From the NCBI GenBank assembly GCA_030533445.1, contig CM060082.1, positions 37,521,817-37,585,816 on the forward strand: a stretch of 64,000 bases of DNA, given 5' to 3'. Each line of letters begins with the position of its first letter. Position 1 is the first letter of the stretch. Position numbers and translations under genes: made by a program. Source of the stretch: Cyprinodon diabolis. Lineage: Eukaryota > Chordata > Actinopteri > Cyprinodontiformes > Cyprinodontidae. Shown one piece after another: positions 20,501 through 31,700 of the stretch. Under the pieces are notes generated by a model. That model was not told the origin of the DNA and made no database searches. It worked only from the letters and a program-made list of their open reading frames with translations.

Positions 20501-20956
20501 GTTGGTGAAGATTCTCAGTCATCCAGGTCATAGCCATTCCAAAAAAAGAAAGTTTAAAATCAATCCACTGGACTTTGCTTCCATGTTTGAAGATGTTTCG
20601 GTTTCAATCCAGGAAGCTCTCTCAATTGAAAATGTCAGGAATAGATTTGTGATCAAGGTTTTATACATTAGGCCATTAATAATCCCCCTTTAAGAGACTT
20701 AGATGGGTATGAGCATTGCAGGCTAACAAAAGAAGCCAAACGAGCCTCATTCCAAAAGGGTGGACCCCTTCGTCTGTTTCAATTAGCATTTTTTCTAAAC
20801 AAAAACAAGGTTTTGATGAGCTACTGTATAAAACCTCAAACTCAATGCTATTCCTGACATTTTGAATTGAAAAAGCTTCCTCGATGGGAAGCGAAACGTC
20901 TTCAAAGTTGGAAACAAAGTCCAGTGGATTGTTTTTAACTTTCTTTTCTTTGGAAT
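20501..20956. repeat. Inverted-arm repeat, copy C (best preserved)
   Basis: Left arm 20501-20646 and right arm 20848-20956 are imperfect reverse complements over more than 100 bp; for example CAATCCACTGGACTTTG at the left pairs with CAAAGTCCAGTGGATTG at the right. The 201-bp spacer contains GGGTGGACCCCTTCGTC, shared with copies B and D. The left edge begins GTGAAGATTCTCAGTCATCC. The outermost segment of the right arm is missing. The right arm holds a degenerate hammerhead-like core at 20883-20900. Confidence 0.7.
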
Positions 20957-21936
20957 ACACAGGTGATGGCAACTGGAGCCACGTAAGGAAAAGATAAGGA
21001 GGGACTGAATAAAAAAAATACAAATTCGGAAAACCCCGATCAGACTGAGATTGTGAAACAACAAAAGATAAAATACAGTGGAAAATACAGAGGAAATACA
21101 AAACAAATTGAGGAGAACATGATGTAGGCAACGTTCTAACTACATTAAAAAAAACCGAGGGAAACACACAAGCTGGGAGCTTTCCATCCAACTACAGAGT
21201 GGTTGTCATAAAAACAAATATCAGACAATTAAGTCCCAGTCGAAGATACATAAATCAATAGCAGACAACACTGCATCAAGTCATTCTAATTTTTTCTATT
21301 AGAATGACTTCACAGAGTTCACAATTCTTAATCATCTTCATCAATGTGTTAATTTTCTGTAAATGTGACTTAAACCAAATTGGGTTACAATTGAGGAAAA
21401 GCACACCAAAGCACATATCTACAGTAAATTTAAAGCTGATGCGACATAGATCTCCCTGTCCGTATATCAACATGGATTAATGTGGCACCAACCAGACATT
21501 TAGCTGCCCATGTGGACAAGCTTTTGGAGTAATTACACTTATTTTGGCTTATTTGAATCCAATGAAAAGATGTATGATAGGAGGAGTCAAGATGAGTCGT
21601 TCAGACTCAAGAACTGGCCAAAAGCAGCGGTAAGGGTCTGTGTGGCTCAGACAGCGAAATAATATTTCAAGGCAGGATCGCAATCTTAATGGACTGACTG
21701 CACAGACAATGTTTTGAGGTGGAATTTGTCACTTAAAAACATGTTAAAACTACTTTTTACCCACTGATCACAGCAGCTATGGAAAAACCACTCTCTGCCA
21801 TTGAAGACAGGAGAAGCACAAGTGTTATATGCACCTGTACACACTTTACACACCTTAATATGTATAGGGATCAGAAATGAGGAAGCACATGCTTTTTTGC
21901 TGCTAAAATCACAGTGTAAAGGTAGCATTACACTTT
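20957..21936. other. No recognised feature
   Basis: No gene or repeat terminus recognised. Confidence 0.5.
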
Positions 21937-21944
21937 CTGATTGT

Positions 21945-22398
21945 CAGTGATGAGTAACGGCGTTGTAAGTAACGGCATTACTAACGGCGTTACCTTTTTT
22001 TAGTAACGAGTAATCTAACTAATTACTTTGACTGTAACTATAACTATAATATATAATATAACTATATGTTATGGAGGGGGAACGCTATCTGACACTGTTT
22101 ATAGGCCCGTCAGCTAGCGTTCCCCGCTGATGTCATTTATGTTGAGTTGCAATAAATGCAAAACTCTCTGCAGGTTCTTGTCTTTGTCGCACACTCTATT
22201 CAGCTGGCTTTTGAAACACACGGCGAGAAGGTGGGGGCCTCTTTACGGGGGCGAGAAACACAAAAGAAACGCAATAGTTACTTTTACTAGTAACTAGTTA
22301 CTTTTATTGTTGAGTAACTCAGTAACTCAGTTACTTTTTGGGAGAAGTAACTAGTAACTATAACTAATTACTTTCTCAAAGTAACGTGCCCAACACTG
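21945..22398. mobile_element. hAT-type MITE, 454 bp
   Basis: Starts CAGTGATGAGTAACG and ends CGTGCCCAACACTG. The 8-bp duplication CTGATTGT is exact at 21937-21944 and 22399-22406. Both ends are dense in the repeated motif AGTAAC / GTTACT, as in a common fish hAT MITE. No coding sequence. Confidence 0.88.
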
Positions 22399-22406
22399 CT
22401 GATTGT

Positions 22407-23180
22407 TTGGATTAATGTATGAAATATAATATTGTACCTAAAAATTATCTCATGTCTTTCTTATGAAATTTCCACCCCTACTCAAGCACACCTACTTCCC
22501 ATAATCAGGACAAAAGTAGCATTGGAAAAAAAAGAAAAGATTATCTGCATTCCACCTCAAAATATAGGAAATAGCATTTCAGAGAGTCTAGCTTTCAAAA
22601 TTTTCCAAGGCGAGATACCATGGACCCCCCCTATGCCGCACAACGCCGCCTAAAGATGTGATACACCAAGGTGTGCACCCTATGAAATATTCCTGGCTAA
22701 AAGCTTGGTTGGAAGGTGATTATCTTAAAATGAGTGCTTGAAGGAACCACAAACAATGTCTTCAGCACCAAGCTCTGCGTATGTTTGATGGGCTTACTTC
22801 CCTCTAGTGAAGACATCACGCTTGACTAATTGTCTCTTCAGCCTCCCTGTACCTTCAACACCCATGCACAATGGAGATCATTCTTCGGTTCTTAAGTACA
22901 GCTGTATTTCCCTAATGATTCATTAAAAGAAAAAAAAAATAAAGGTCATCAACTCAAACTGCTCACAGCAGTCACTGTTCACGTTAATATGATTCTGATT
23001 TGACATATAGAACCGAAAGGGAGAAGTTTTAATCAGGGTTATATTATAAAACATTATCCCAAGAGTTGAACATTTCACAAGGCTCTATTCAATCTATCAT
23101 TTAAAAATGGAAAGAAAAAATATGACAAAACTGTAAACCTATAAAAACACTGTGGCTACATGTAATACAACAACAACGTG
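22407..23180. other. No recognised feature
   Basis: A 73-codon open frame (22432-22653) has no motif. Nothing else. Confidence 0.5.
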
Positions 23181-23550
23181 GCTACATCCCAACATAGAGC
23201 ACTATATTGGAGTTAGGAATTTTATATGACTGTCCAAATGTCTAGTGGATGAAATAGTAGTGGACTCAATATCTCAATGCACCTTGAAAAGTAGTGTAGA
23301 TCGATGATCACTAAACAAATACAGCTACATTGCAGATTTCTTTGAAATATCTCTCTTCACAAAGCTTCACTGGATTTGTTTTGTAAGTGAGAGAAAAAAA
23401 AGATGGCGCAAGCACCGCATGGAGAGACAGTAAAGTGGCGAGCGGGGAGCAAAAAGTAGTGGTCATCTATCCGAACTGCCATTTAACTGAGTGCTCCATA
23501 AAGATGACTATGTAGTGGTTGAGGGGTTAGGGCGGATGTCGGGACACAGC
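23181..23550. repeat. Possible MITE, about 370 bp
   Basis: The left end GCTACATCCCAACATAGAGC and the right end GATGTCGGGACACAGC are loosely inverted. The motifs TAGAGCACTATAT and GAGTGCTCCATA are shared with a fish MITE type I recall. An AAGATGGCG context lies at 23400-23408. No target duplication was found. Confidence 0.35.
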
Positions 23551-24289
23551 GGATGAATTTGCAGAGCTCAATCCTCCTGGATGAGCATGTATTGACAGTA
23601 CAGTAGACAGTTGCTTTCATTGTGCTGTTGATTTTGCAGCAATTTCTCATACCAGTCAAGCATTTAGTGACATTGGAGAGGAAAATTCCCCTTTAACAGG
23701 AGGGAACCTCCGTAGAATACGGTTCTGTGTGAACGACTTTCTGCCATAACTGATGCTGGGTTTCAAAAGGCATCATCATCAATGCTAAGTGGAATTCAGA
23801 TGCAGTAGTAGCCATTCAAAATTTCTCCACTTTCCTTGCTGGGCCCTTGGCTGGTTCCCTACAATTTCTTTTTAATCATCAATCTTTGTACTAAAATATT
23901 CTTTCTTTCATGATTTGTGGACATTAAGATCTAAAGAGAAGCATTATCTCCTGGTCAGACCCTGTCATTCAGTGAAAGGTTTGAGTCAGAGTAGAAAAAT
24001 ATGCAAGAGGGGGTCACTCCAGTGGCTGGAAGTTGGAGGGAAGTGGGCAGCCATTCGGCTGGTGTTTGCCTGTGAAAGGCCATTTTTAATTGCTGTTACT
24101 GTAAATACGTGGCAGTCTTTAAAGAAAACCTCTAAGAGGCTAAAGACTGAGATAAAAGTTCGCCTTTTAGACCAACAACTCAATATCAAGAAGCAAAGGT
24201 GCATCAGAGCATTTACATGTGTTAAACTAAGTATCCTAGTATCCCATCAGCAGAATAGACCATCCAAAAGAAGATTGAAGTAAAAGTCC
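23551..24289. other. No recognised feature
   Basis: A 122-codon open frame (23915-24283) with no family motif; otherwise nothing. Confidence 0.45.
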
Positions 24290-24700
24290 TGGCAATGTGA
24301 TATTATGTGCCCAGTCACAAGAGCTGACCCATTTGTATGACTCTGAGCATCCCACAGTAAGAGGAAGGGGTCATTCTTCTGCCATCTGCTCCACACAGAG
24401 CTGTAGTTGCCCGCTGCCCCCATTGATCTCAATTGGCTGGAGGTGATGTTGCCGAGCAGACCGAGAAACAAGGAGGGGCATTCAGCCTCTGCCAGCTCCG
24501 ACCCTTGGCTTGGTCACACAAGCTCACTTGTTCAAATTAGACAGCCGACAAAAAGTGGGCAGACCATTGTGAAAACAAATGAAGGCCTAATGAGCTGCTC
24601 AGAAAGCATGATAATTTGTGATACATCTGTTTGTCATTTTGCTGAACTTTCTGCCATCATTTAAAAACAATACCCTAATGACTAATTAGATATGGGTTAG
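24290..24700. other. Candidate conserved noncoding element
   Basis: About 400 bp of mixed-composition unique DNA with no repeat signature, ending in clustered homeodomain-type cores (CCTAATGACTAATTAG at 24673-24688). Conservation is not testable here. Confidence 0.25.
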
Positions 24701-26689
24701 ATGGTTGAATGTAAATGTGTCATTATTGTGCTGGTGAGGGCATACCTTCACTGGTCGGGCCTAATTAAAACCACTGCATATCTGCACACAATGATCCTTG
24801 AGGTGCTCCTCTCATTAAAAGATGGTGATGATCAGATAGCTGGATGGACAGGCAAATGGAAAGAACCAGAAAGCTTCTGAATTTGAATGAACGGTCAATG
24901 TTGCTGTCAAAACAAGCTTGGACAAACATGAATGAGAATGCATGGACACAGTATTGCAAACAGCTGGCTACTGACAGGAGTGTCAGCCTGCCCAGCGTTG
25001 TATCCCTTTATTGGACACTTCATGCGTGACTGTCATGATGCTGCTAAGTTTGGAGCTCCCACAGACAAACAGCGGGAGAGGAGAGAAAGTCGTTTCTGTC
25101 AGATGAGGCAGAGGGTTGGACCGGCAGATGGCTGCTGCTGTCCCTCACAAAGATGGGTTTGTTGGTTTTCTGAGGAGACTCAGGGAAAGCTGCCTCTGAT
25201 TACCGCTTTTCTTATAAAAGAAAAGCAATGAGACATTGCTGGGATTAAGGTTTTCATATGTTCTTTTGTGAAAATCCACAACTTGTTGACTAGACCCTGT
25301 TGAGCAGTCTGAAAGCCCACTACATCAATCTAATCAGTTTACCCATCAACCTCCTTCTGTACTACATTTCTCCCTTCTATCCACCCATCCTGTTTCTGAT
25401 TTTTGGCAGACTTATTTGTAGTATTTTTATACATTCTGTCTTTGAAAGGATTTGAAAAAAGTATATTTGTCATTGAAAAAAAAATGTTACATTCTATTTT
25501 CCTTTGTGATCAACTAAATTAAAAACCCAATTGCTTTAAAAATATATCCATATTTGAAATTAAACTGTGTGCACTGCCAGTCAGCTGGCTGAAAGAGCAC
25601 ACAGATTTCACAGATATTCCTCAAAAGTTAATCAGAAAAAAAACATTTCCAAGCAACTGGGATAAGACTTAACACCAGAAGCTTAAAGTAGGAATTAAAC
25701 TTTTAAAATTGAAGGTACAAACTATTCATTTGAAGTGAAACAGAGGCGACACAGAGTTCATGTTCCCAGTCTAAAGTTTTGAAAGAAAGCAGCAATATAA
25801 AAAACCACGTCACCTGCTGGTTTTGGCCACTGGGTTTTAACAAACCAAAGTAAAAGCAGCAATCTACCAGAATAAATTAGAGCACTTTTAGCATTATTTT
25901 ACCTTAGTACATTCTGTTGCTGTTAATATTAATCTATTTAAAAGTATGACGGGATAAAGTGGTGCTGCCAGTCCCTCTGAGCACTCACATAATGTTGGCA
26001 CAGGTAGGCTTTCAGATGATATTTTCAAGCCTCTTCTTTTGTGCATGATCTGTTTTTAATGCTAAATATGCAGCACAGAGTAGGCGCATGGCATTTATTC
26101 AAATGTGACTCAATATAAAAGAACTAATTGGCCGACCATGTCTAAAACATTTCTATCATATCAACTGTTAGAACATTACCCTGAGCTAAATCTTAAGACT
26201 CAACCTCTGATAAGCAGGCCATCCCACACTCTTCCTTTCCACCATTGTTAGTCTGATTTCTGGCAGCCACCAATCTTTCCTAATATGCTTTCATGGCCTC
26301 CAGCCTGGAGCTACAAAGAACTATAGTTCCAATATATTTTTTATGTCAAATTCTATACTTTAGGTCCAGAGTTCTTAGTCCATTTGGCATACATATAGCA
26401 AAAGTTAATGCAAAATGTATTCAAGATACTGTTCTTCTAAGGAGTTCATGGTTTAAATATGGAACCTTGAAAATTCATAGACTAGAGGAAAAATAAGAAT
26501 AAGAGAGGAAAAAGAGAGGAAGAAATCAGGGACAAAAGGAATGAACAAAGGACAGAAAAAAAAAAAAACGAGGGAAAAAATAGAAACAATAAAATGAAGG
26601 GTTGACAAAATATGACCAGGAAGGCAGGAAGGAAGGAAGATCTATATCTATAGATTCCACTTTTTTTTCTATCACATTCTAACCTGGAA
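24701..26689. other. Mostly unique DNA, no gene seen
   Basis: The part up to about 25220 is GC-richer and repeat-free. From 26496 to 26640 there is a purine-rich GGAA/GAAA stretch. No coding or RNA feature is supported. Confidence 0.45.
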
Positions 26690-27590
26690 ATGTTTAAGCC
26701 AAATTCCTGCTGTGTCTGCCTTCCCCCTGACGGGGTTATGCCTGCACATACATTTGGAAAGCGGTGTGTGCGAGTGCCTAATGTTCTTGCATTGGCCCCG
26801 GCAGGTAATCCTGCTGCTGAGACATGAGCACAGCACCACTAATAGCTGCGGAGGGATCCATCTCAGCATCACTGCCACTGATATGCTCCTGCTAGTACAC
26901 AGAGGAGCGTGCTGTTTAATGCCTTTTTAACCATTAACTAACTATCAGGTTGGGTACTCGTGTGTGGGATGGCGCGCATGCGTTGGTTTGATAGCATTTG
27001 CAAGTGGAAGCATTCCCTGCGAGGGCCCTTTGGAAGACAACTGAACATATCAAAGGATGCCTCCATGATGCCGAGCATGATATCTGCCCGAAGACATGAG
27101 GTTTAAGCACTCATCCGCCGCTGTTTTCTTTACGATTAGCAAGGCGGCAGAGCAAAATGTCATTTAGTCTAACACTGTTCTGCTGGATTTGCTGCACTAT
27201 TTGTCTTCTTAAATCTACAACAGAGGACTTGGCAAATGAACCCTAAGCCCTATGAATAAAACAACAGGGGGAGGAGGGATGTGGCGAGAGAAAAGCCTTG
27301 CTCAGTTAGAGGATTTGAGGAACAGTGTGGCACAGACGGCAATGTGATAGGAGCCGACAGCGGCGGCAGGCAGTCACCTGCGCAGCAAAAGCCTGTCTGG
27401 CTTTTCACTTAGGGCTTTTAGCCTTCTGTCTGCAGCCGAATGTTTTGTTAGGTGTATTAACAAAAAAACAAACAAAAAAAAGACATGTGCTGCTTTTACA
27501 CATTCACCTCCATCTATGAAGGAACAAGAGTTTTCCATGTGGCATTCTGCTTTTCCATGATTGCTTTTAACTGCAGGACCCTGAACACAC
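26690..27590. other. Unique GC-richer stretch, possible regulatory DNA
   Basis: High-complexity sequence with no repeat termini. Several 60-70-codon open frames on both strands have no motif. Regulatory function is a guess from composition only. Confidence 0.25.
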
Positions 27591-27597
27591 TTGATGA

Positions 27598-28330
27598 TAC
27601 TGTGTTGAAGTTGGTTTGAAGTTGGATATTGGAAAATATTCAAGCTCTGTGGAGTCAGCGGGATCTAGCTCACGGACTCCAATTTCGGCCAGCGGCTCTA
27701 AGCTGCTCCTTCCTCTAACACACTGTGGTGGAGTTCGGAAATCGACTTCGACAAATCTATGAACAAAGTGTGTGCTTTGGTGGCGCAGTGTTTAGCACGC
27801 ACGACACATGTACGGAGGCCTGGTCCTTGACGCGGCTGACCCGGGTTTGAATCCGACCTGTGGTCCTTTGCCGCATGTCCCTCCCCCTCTCTCATACCCC
27901 ATTTCCTGTCAGCCTACTGTACAAAAAAAATCTCCAAACCAAGCACTCGAGAAACAAAAAAATCAATAAATTCCTCATCTTGTGATCAGCTTAGACAAAA
28001 CTATTATAAAAGCATGCCAACAGATAACATGTGTAAGACACACTTGTCATTATTCCATTTTAAGCTATTTTAAATTTTATAACCTATTTTGGCTCTTTTT
28101 TCTAACTACTTTTCTTCAACAGCTTTTTGACCCACTGACTCAAAACCTCTGTGAAATTGTTCTATTATATTATCCTCACAAGGCATACTCATTTTTATTC
28201 AATTTTAAGCCATTTTATATATTTTTTAAAGATTTTTTTATAGTAATTTTTTTTTTATATTTCTTCATTAGCTTCCAAGCCATGTCAATCACTAACAAAT
28301 CTATGCAAAATTGTTCTACAACACTAGATA
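27598..28330 (-). repeat. Tandem-unit repeat, copy 1 (reverse), split by SINE
   Basis: Read on the minus strand, about two units of a 125-157 bp motif (cores AGTCAGTGGGTCA and GGCTTAAAAT) lie at 28060-28330. They are followed by the linker GCTGATCACAAGATGAGGAA (about 27972-27991) and a 170-bp end segment (27598-27772) containing CTCCACCACAGTG and ATATCCAACTTCAAACCAAC. The same three parts in the same order make up copies 2 and 3. The SINE at 27773-27935 lies between the linker and the end segment. Confidence 0.65.
27773..27935 (+). mobile_element. tRNA-derived SINE, second family
   Basis: The head has box-A-like TGGCGCAGTGTTTAGCA and box-B-like GGGTTTGAATCC. The body has GTCCTTTGCCGCATGTCCC and ends in an A-rich run (ACAAAAAAAATC). 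It is flanked by diverged direct repeats (GAACAAAGTGT left; AAACCAAGCACT right) that match the interrupted host sequence. Confidence 0.75.
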
Positions 28331-28494
28331 GATAAGGCACAGCCTTGATGTTGAAACAAAGTACAGTTTTAAATTATTTATTTTTAACAAAGTATTTATT
28401 TTTAACAATGTTGAACTAAGTACAAAGTTTGCATATTAGTTGTGCTGTGGAGAATTCCAACTGCTTTTCTTTGCTTTTTGATATTCTGCTCTCG
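28331..28494. other. No recognised feature
   Basis: AT-rich spacer. Confidence 0.4.
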
Positions 28495-28690
28495 TCAAGG
28501 CAAGGCAAGGCAAGGCAATGCAGATTTATTTGTATAACACAATTCAGTACAAATTTACATGATTAAAATATAGGAAAATAAAACAGAATCAAAGCAAGTA
28601 GGAAAAAATAAAAAAAAATTTAATTAAAAAAATGCAGAAACAAAAACGAATATTAAAACAGTTGGACTAAAGAAAATAAAAAAGTTGAAC
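28495..28690 (-). repeat. Retroposon 3' end with (GGCAA)n, reverse orientation
   Basis: CAAGG units at 28495-28518 are followed by ATTTATTTGTATAACACAATTC and an A-rich stretch. In reverse complement this is a common fish retroposon end in which AATAAAT is followed by TTGCC repeats. Similar, shorter sequence in plus orientation lies near 49990-50075. Confidence 0.5.
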
Positions 28691-30890
28691 AAGCATTGGG
28701 CATTGAACCATCTGTCACAGCTATCACCCTGGATCTGTTGAAACACAACAGAAAAGATACATGTTCATACGTATAGTGATACAGTACATGCTCCTCTCCT
28801 GTCACAGAGTAGGGTGTTTATTTGCTTGTCATCTATAAATTACACATTCCAGACTACCTGGTGTTTGTCCATATTTATACTTCAAATTTACACAATGACA
28901 ACTCCTACTCTCACCCAGTTTGTAATTGGAGGTTTATAAACTGGGAGCTTGCAGGCAGCACAAATTGCACAGCATGTCTGTTCATCAAACACTAATCAAC
29001 AAAGGAAAACAACCAAATATTATAAAGAATGATTATATATATTATTAATGGGGTACATATTATGCACCTGTGGCTTCCAAGATTTGAAGAGCAAGAGCTC
29101 TTCTTTCATCTTTTACTGCCTTTTTACTTGTGTCAAATTCCATATTTGGAATAACAGGGAAGGCTTCCATCAATGCTTTCGCCTACAGGATCCCTTGGAG
29201 AATGACTTAAGACTTACTAAAATGTAGAAAACACATGCAGTCAGGCCAGGCAAACTGCTGTTTGATTGAAAATTACATTTCCCTATCATAATAATATTTT
29301 TACTTTCACAATTCTCATATTTTCGGAATACCAAACAGTAACTCCTCAATGTACTTGGACAACAATGACTCCAAGGCAGCTTCTATCTTGTTAAATAGGA
29401 TGCCCCAGAACAAATGACATGATTTGTGTAAGAACAATTTTATTTTGTCATTTGATTCATGACAACTGATGTCGCCATATAATGTTAGAATCAACTCCTC
29501 AAAATTAAAAGCACTTTAATTTATGGATCTTCAATATAAGCTGTATCGTTATTTTTCAAGTTATGTTTTTATCTCTACAATCACTTTATAACCGTCTTCA
29601 GGGTAGAATTACTGTGTTCTTTTGGCTCCATGTTTGGAGTCCTGGAGCTTTGATGACAGTTGTGCAGGATGCATTAGGAATACTGTGTTGGCTTTTGTGT
29701 TGATGTACCAAAATAGAGCAATACAGGAATAGTAATATAGCAGAAAATAATGTTATTGAAACATGTCTCCTCAGGTACCACATGGTCCTACAGGAGACGA
29801 GTGAAGAGAAGAGAATAGTAGTCAATAATCTTTCTTATGTATCTACAACAGCTGCAAACCACCTGTCCATTACTGGGGTGACATTCCTTTGCTGGTTTCT
29901 TAAGAACTATATTCTATGAAAATGCCTTGTGTTGTCTGCATGCTTTAATTCATGTATCACAGTGAAGCTTGTAGATATGTAAGCATCTGACCTGAATAGG
30001 AATGTTTTCATAGCAATGTGTGGGATGTTATCTACAGGTGATTACAACAATGTATGCTTTTTATTTATTTTTTTTTTATTTTAAAGCTATACTGTGTTTT
30101 TTTTTACCCAATTATTTGGTTAATTTGAGATATAAGAGATTATTTATTTAGGTCAATATACAAAACATATAAGTGAGCTTCCCTTCTAAAGAAAGCTTAA
30201 ACTTGGAAATTTTCCGTCTAGCACCAGTAGTGAATAAAACTTAGCAGGGCAGCTGGAAGTAATTTTGAACAGGGGGTTCTGTGAAAATTATTATTTTTTT
30301 TTTGAATACAAGACCTGTGAGCATATAAGCCTGTTAAAAAAAATTAATAAACTGAGATTCACTACTTTGTCATATACACTTCAGTGCATGCAAACAGGGT
30401 CTGTAACCCACAGACATCATTAATCATATTAATCATTTCTCAGGTGAATTTATGTGCTATTAATTAAACTTCACATTAAAAAACATTTCAGTAGCTTTTA
30501 CTCCAATTTGAAAAGCCGGCATTCACAAAAGGGTTGTCTTTGATAAATTTATCTCTAGGTATGACTTTTTTTACTGACTGCTTTCAGACAAACAAAACAT
30601 AAAATATGATCAGTCTCTTCCGCATAATGCAGCCAAGGCAATCTAGCAAACATAGCCGGTGCCACAGAACGTGAGAACGTTTCATTACCACAATGCTATG
30701 CAAGAATTTTAAAACTGTTGGCTGGAAGGACTTGTCTAATCCAATCACGCTAGGTTGAGTTTTTTCACATGTTTCTATGTCTTTTACTTTTGTTGTTTAA
30801 GTTCAGTTGTACTTGACACATCACACTTTTTTCAAAACTGTTGTAGATTATACAAATCTGTTAAATAAATAAATAAATTCTGTTTAAATT
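28691..30890. other. No recognised feature
   Basis: AT-rich DNA. T-rich runs near 30060-30105. No gene, RNA or repeat terminus supported. Confidence 0.5.
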
Positions 30891-31245
30891 AGTGGTGGGC
30901 CATTATTGGCGTTAATGCAGCATGTTAACGCCAGACTCTTATCGGGTGTTAAAAAAATATATCACCGTTAATCTATTCTCACTGCTGAGTTGGGAGCTGG
31001 ATCTATACTAATGATGACTTTTACCTTGATAGTTTAGGAAGAATGTATATCTGGGGGAAAGAACAAATTAGTCGCCCAACCTGTGTAGGCGTACTGTGAA
31101 ATTACCACATTGAATGTGACGTGCTGACATGGATCAAGCTATAAAGACGCAGGTGTTATGCCGAGAATTACCTCCCTTCTCGCACACTGATGAGAAAACA
31201 GACTGAAATATGAACGAAAAGGGAAACTTTGAAACATATTCTTAA
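30891..31245. mobile_element. Possible 5' end of a hAT-like element
   Basis: Begins AGTGGTGGGCCATTATTGG, with GCGTTAATGCAGC and TCTTATCGGGTGTTAAAAAA just inside, resembling the terminus of a fish hAT-like family I recall. No matching right end or target duplication was found, so this is a truncated copy at best. Confidence 0.4.
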
Positions 31246-31279
31246 AGTTTTAATATTTCTTATGCATGGATGCCCTAAA

Positions 31280-31700
31280 ATTTGTGATAATTTAGTAAAA
31301 CAATATCACAAAGACTTTGAGTCAGTAGGTCACATGACCTGGAAGCTATTGAAGAAAAGTCCCAACGTTTGTCTTTAAAAAGCTTAAAATAGCTTAAAAT
31401 TGCATAAAAGCTAGTGTGCCTTACATGTGTGATCTATTGGCATGATTTTATATTAGTTTAGTCTTAGCTGGTCATAAGATAAAGAATTGAATGATATTTG
31501 TTTCTGAAGAGTGCTTGGTTCAAAGATTTGTTGACGGTCCCTAACTGCACCACCATGTGTGGTGAGAGGCAGAGGCCGATATCTGAGTCCCTCAGTCGGA
31601 TCAACCGTTCGCTACATCACGCTGACTCTGTGGAGCTTGAATATCCAATATCCAACGTCAAACCAACTTCACCGCGGTTCTGACGGCTCCTTTCTGCTGC
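31280..31700 (+). repeat. Tandem-unit repeat, copy 2
   Basis: One unit (31300-31440, with GAGTCAGTAGGTCACATGAC) is followed by the linker TAGTCTTAGCTGGTCATAAG (31459-31478) and the end segment (31500-31682, with TTGACGGTCCCTAACTG and ATATCCAATATCCAACG). This is the shortest copy. A 61-codon open frame across the end segment has no recognised motif. Confidence 0.65.

Noticed and set aside
20196..20693. 165-codon plus-strand frame
   Set aside because: Its right third is the arm of the inverted-arm repeat, and no motif is seen in the rest.
28060..28330. Regularly repeated units that might suggest a CRISPR-like array
   Set aside because: Units are 125-157 bp, diverged and without unique spacers, in clearly eukaryotic DNA.
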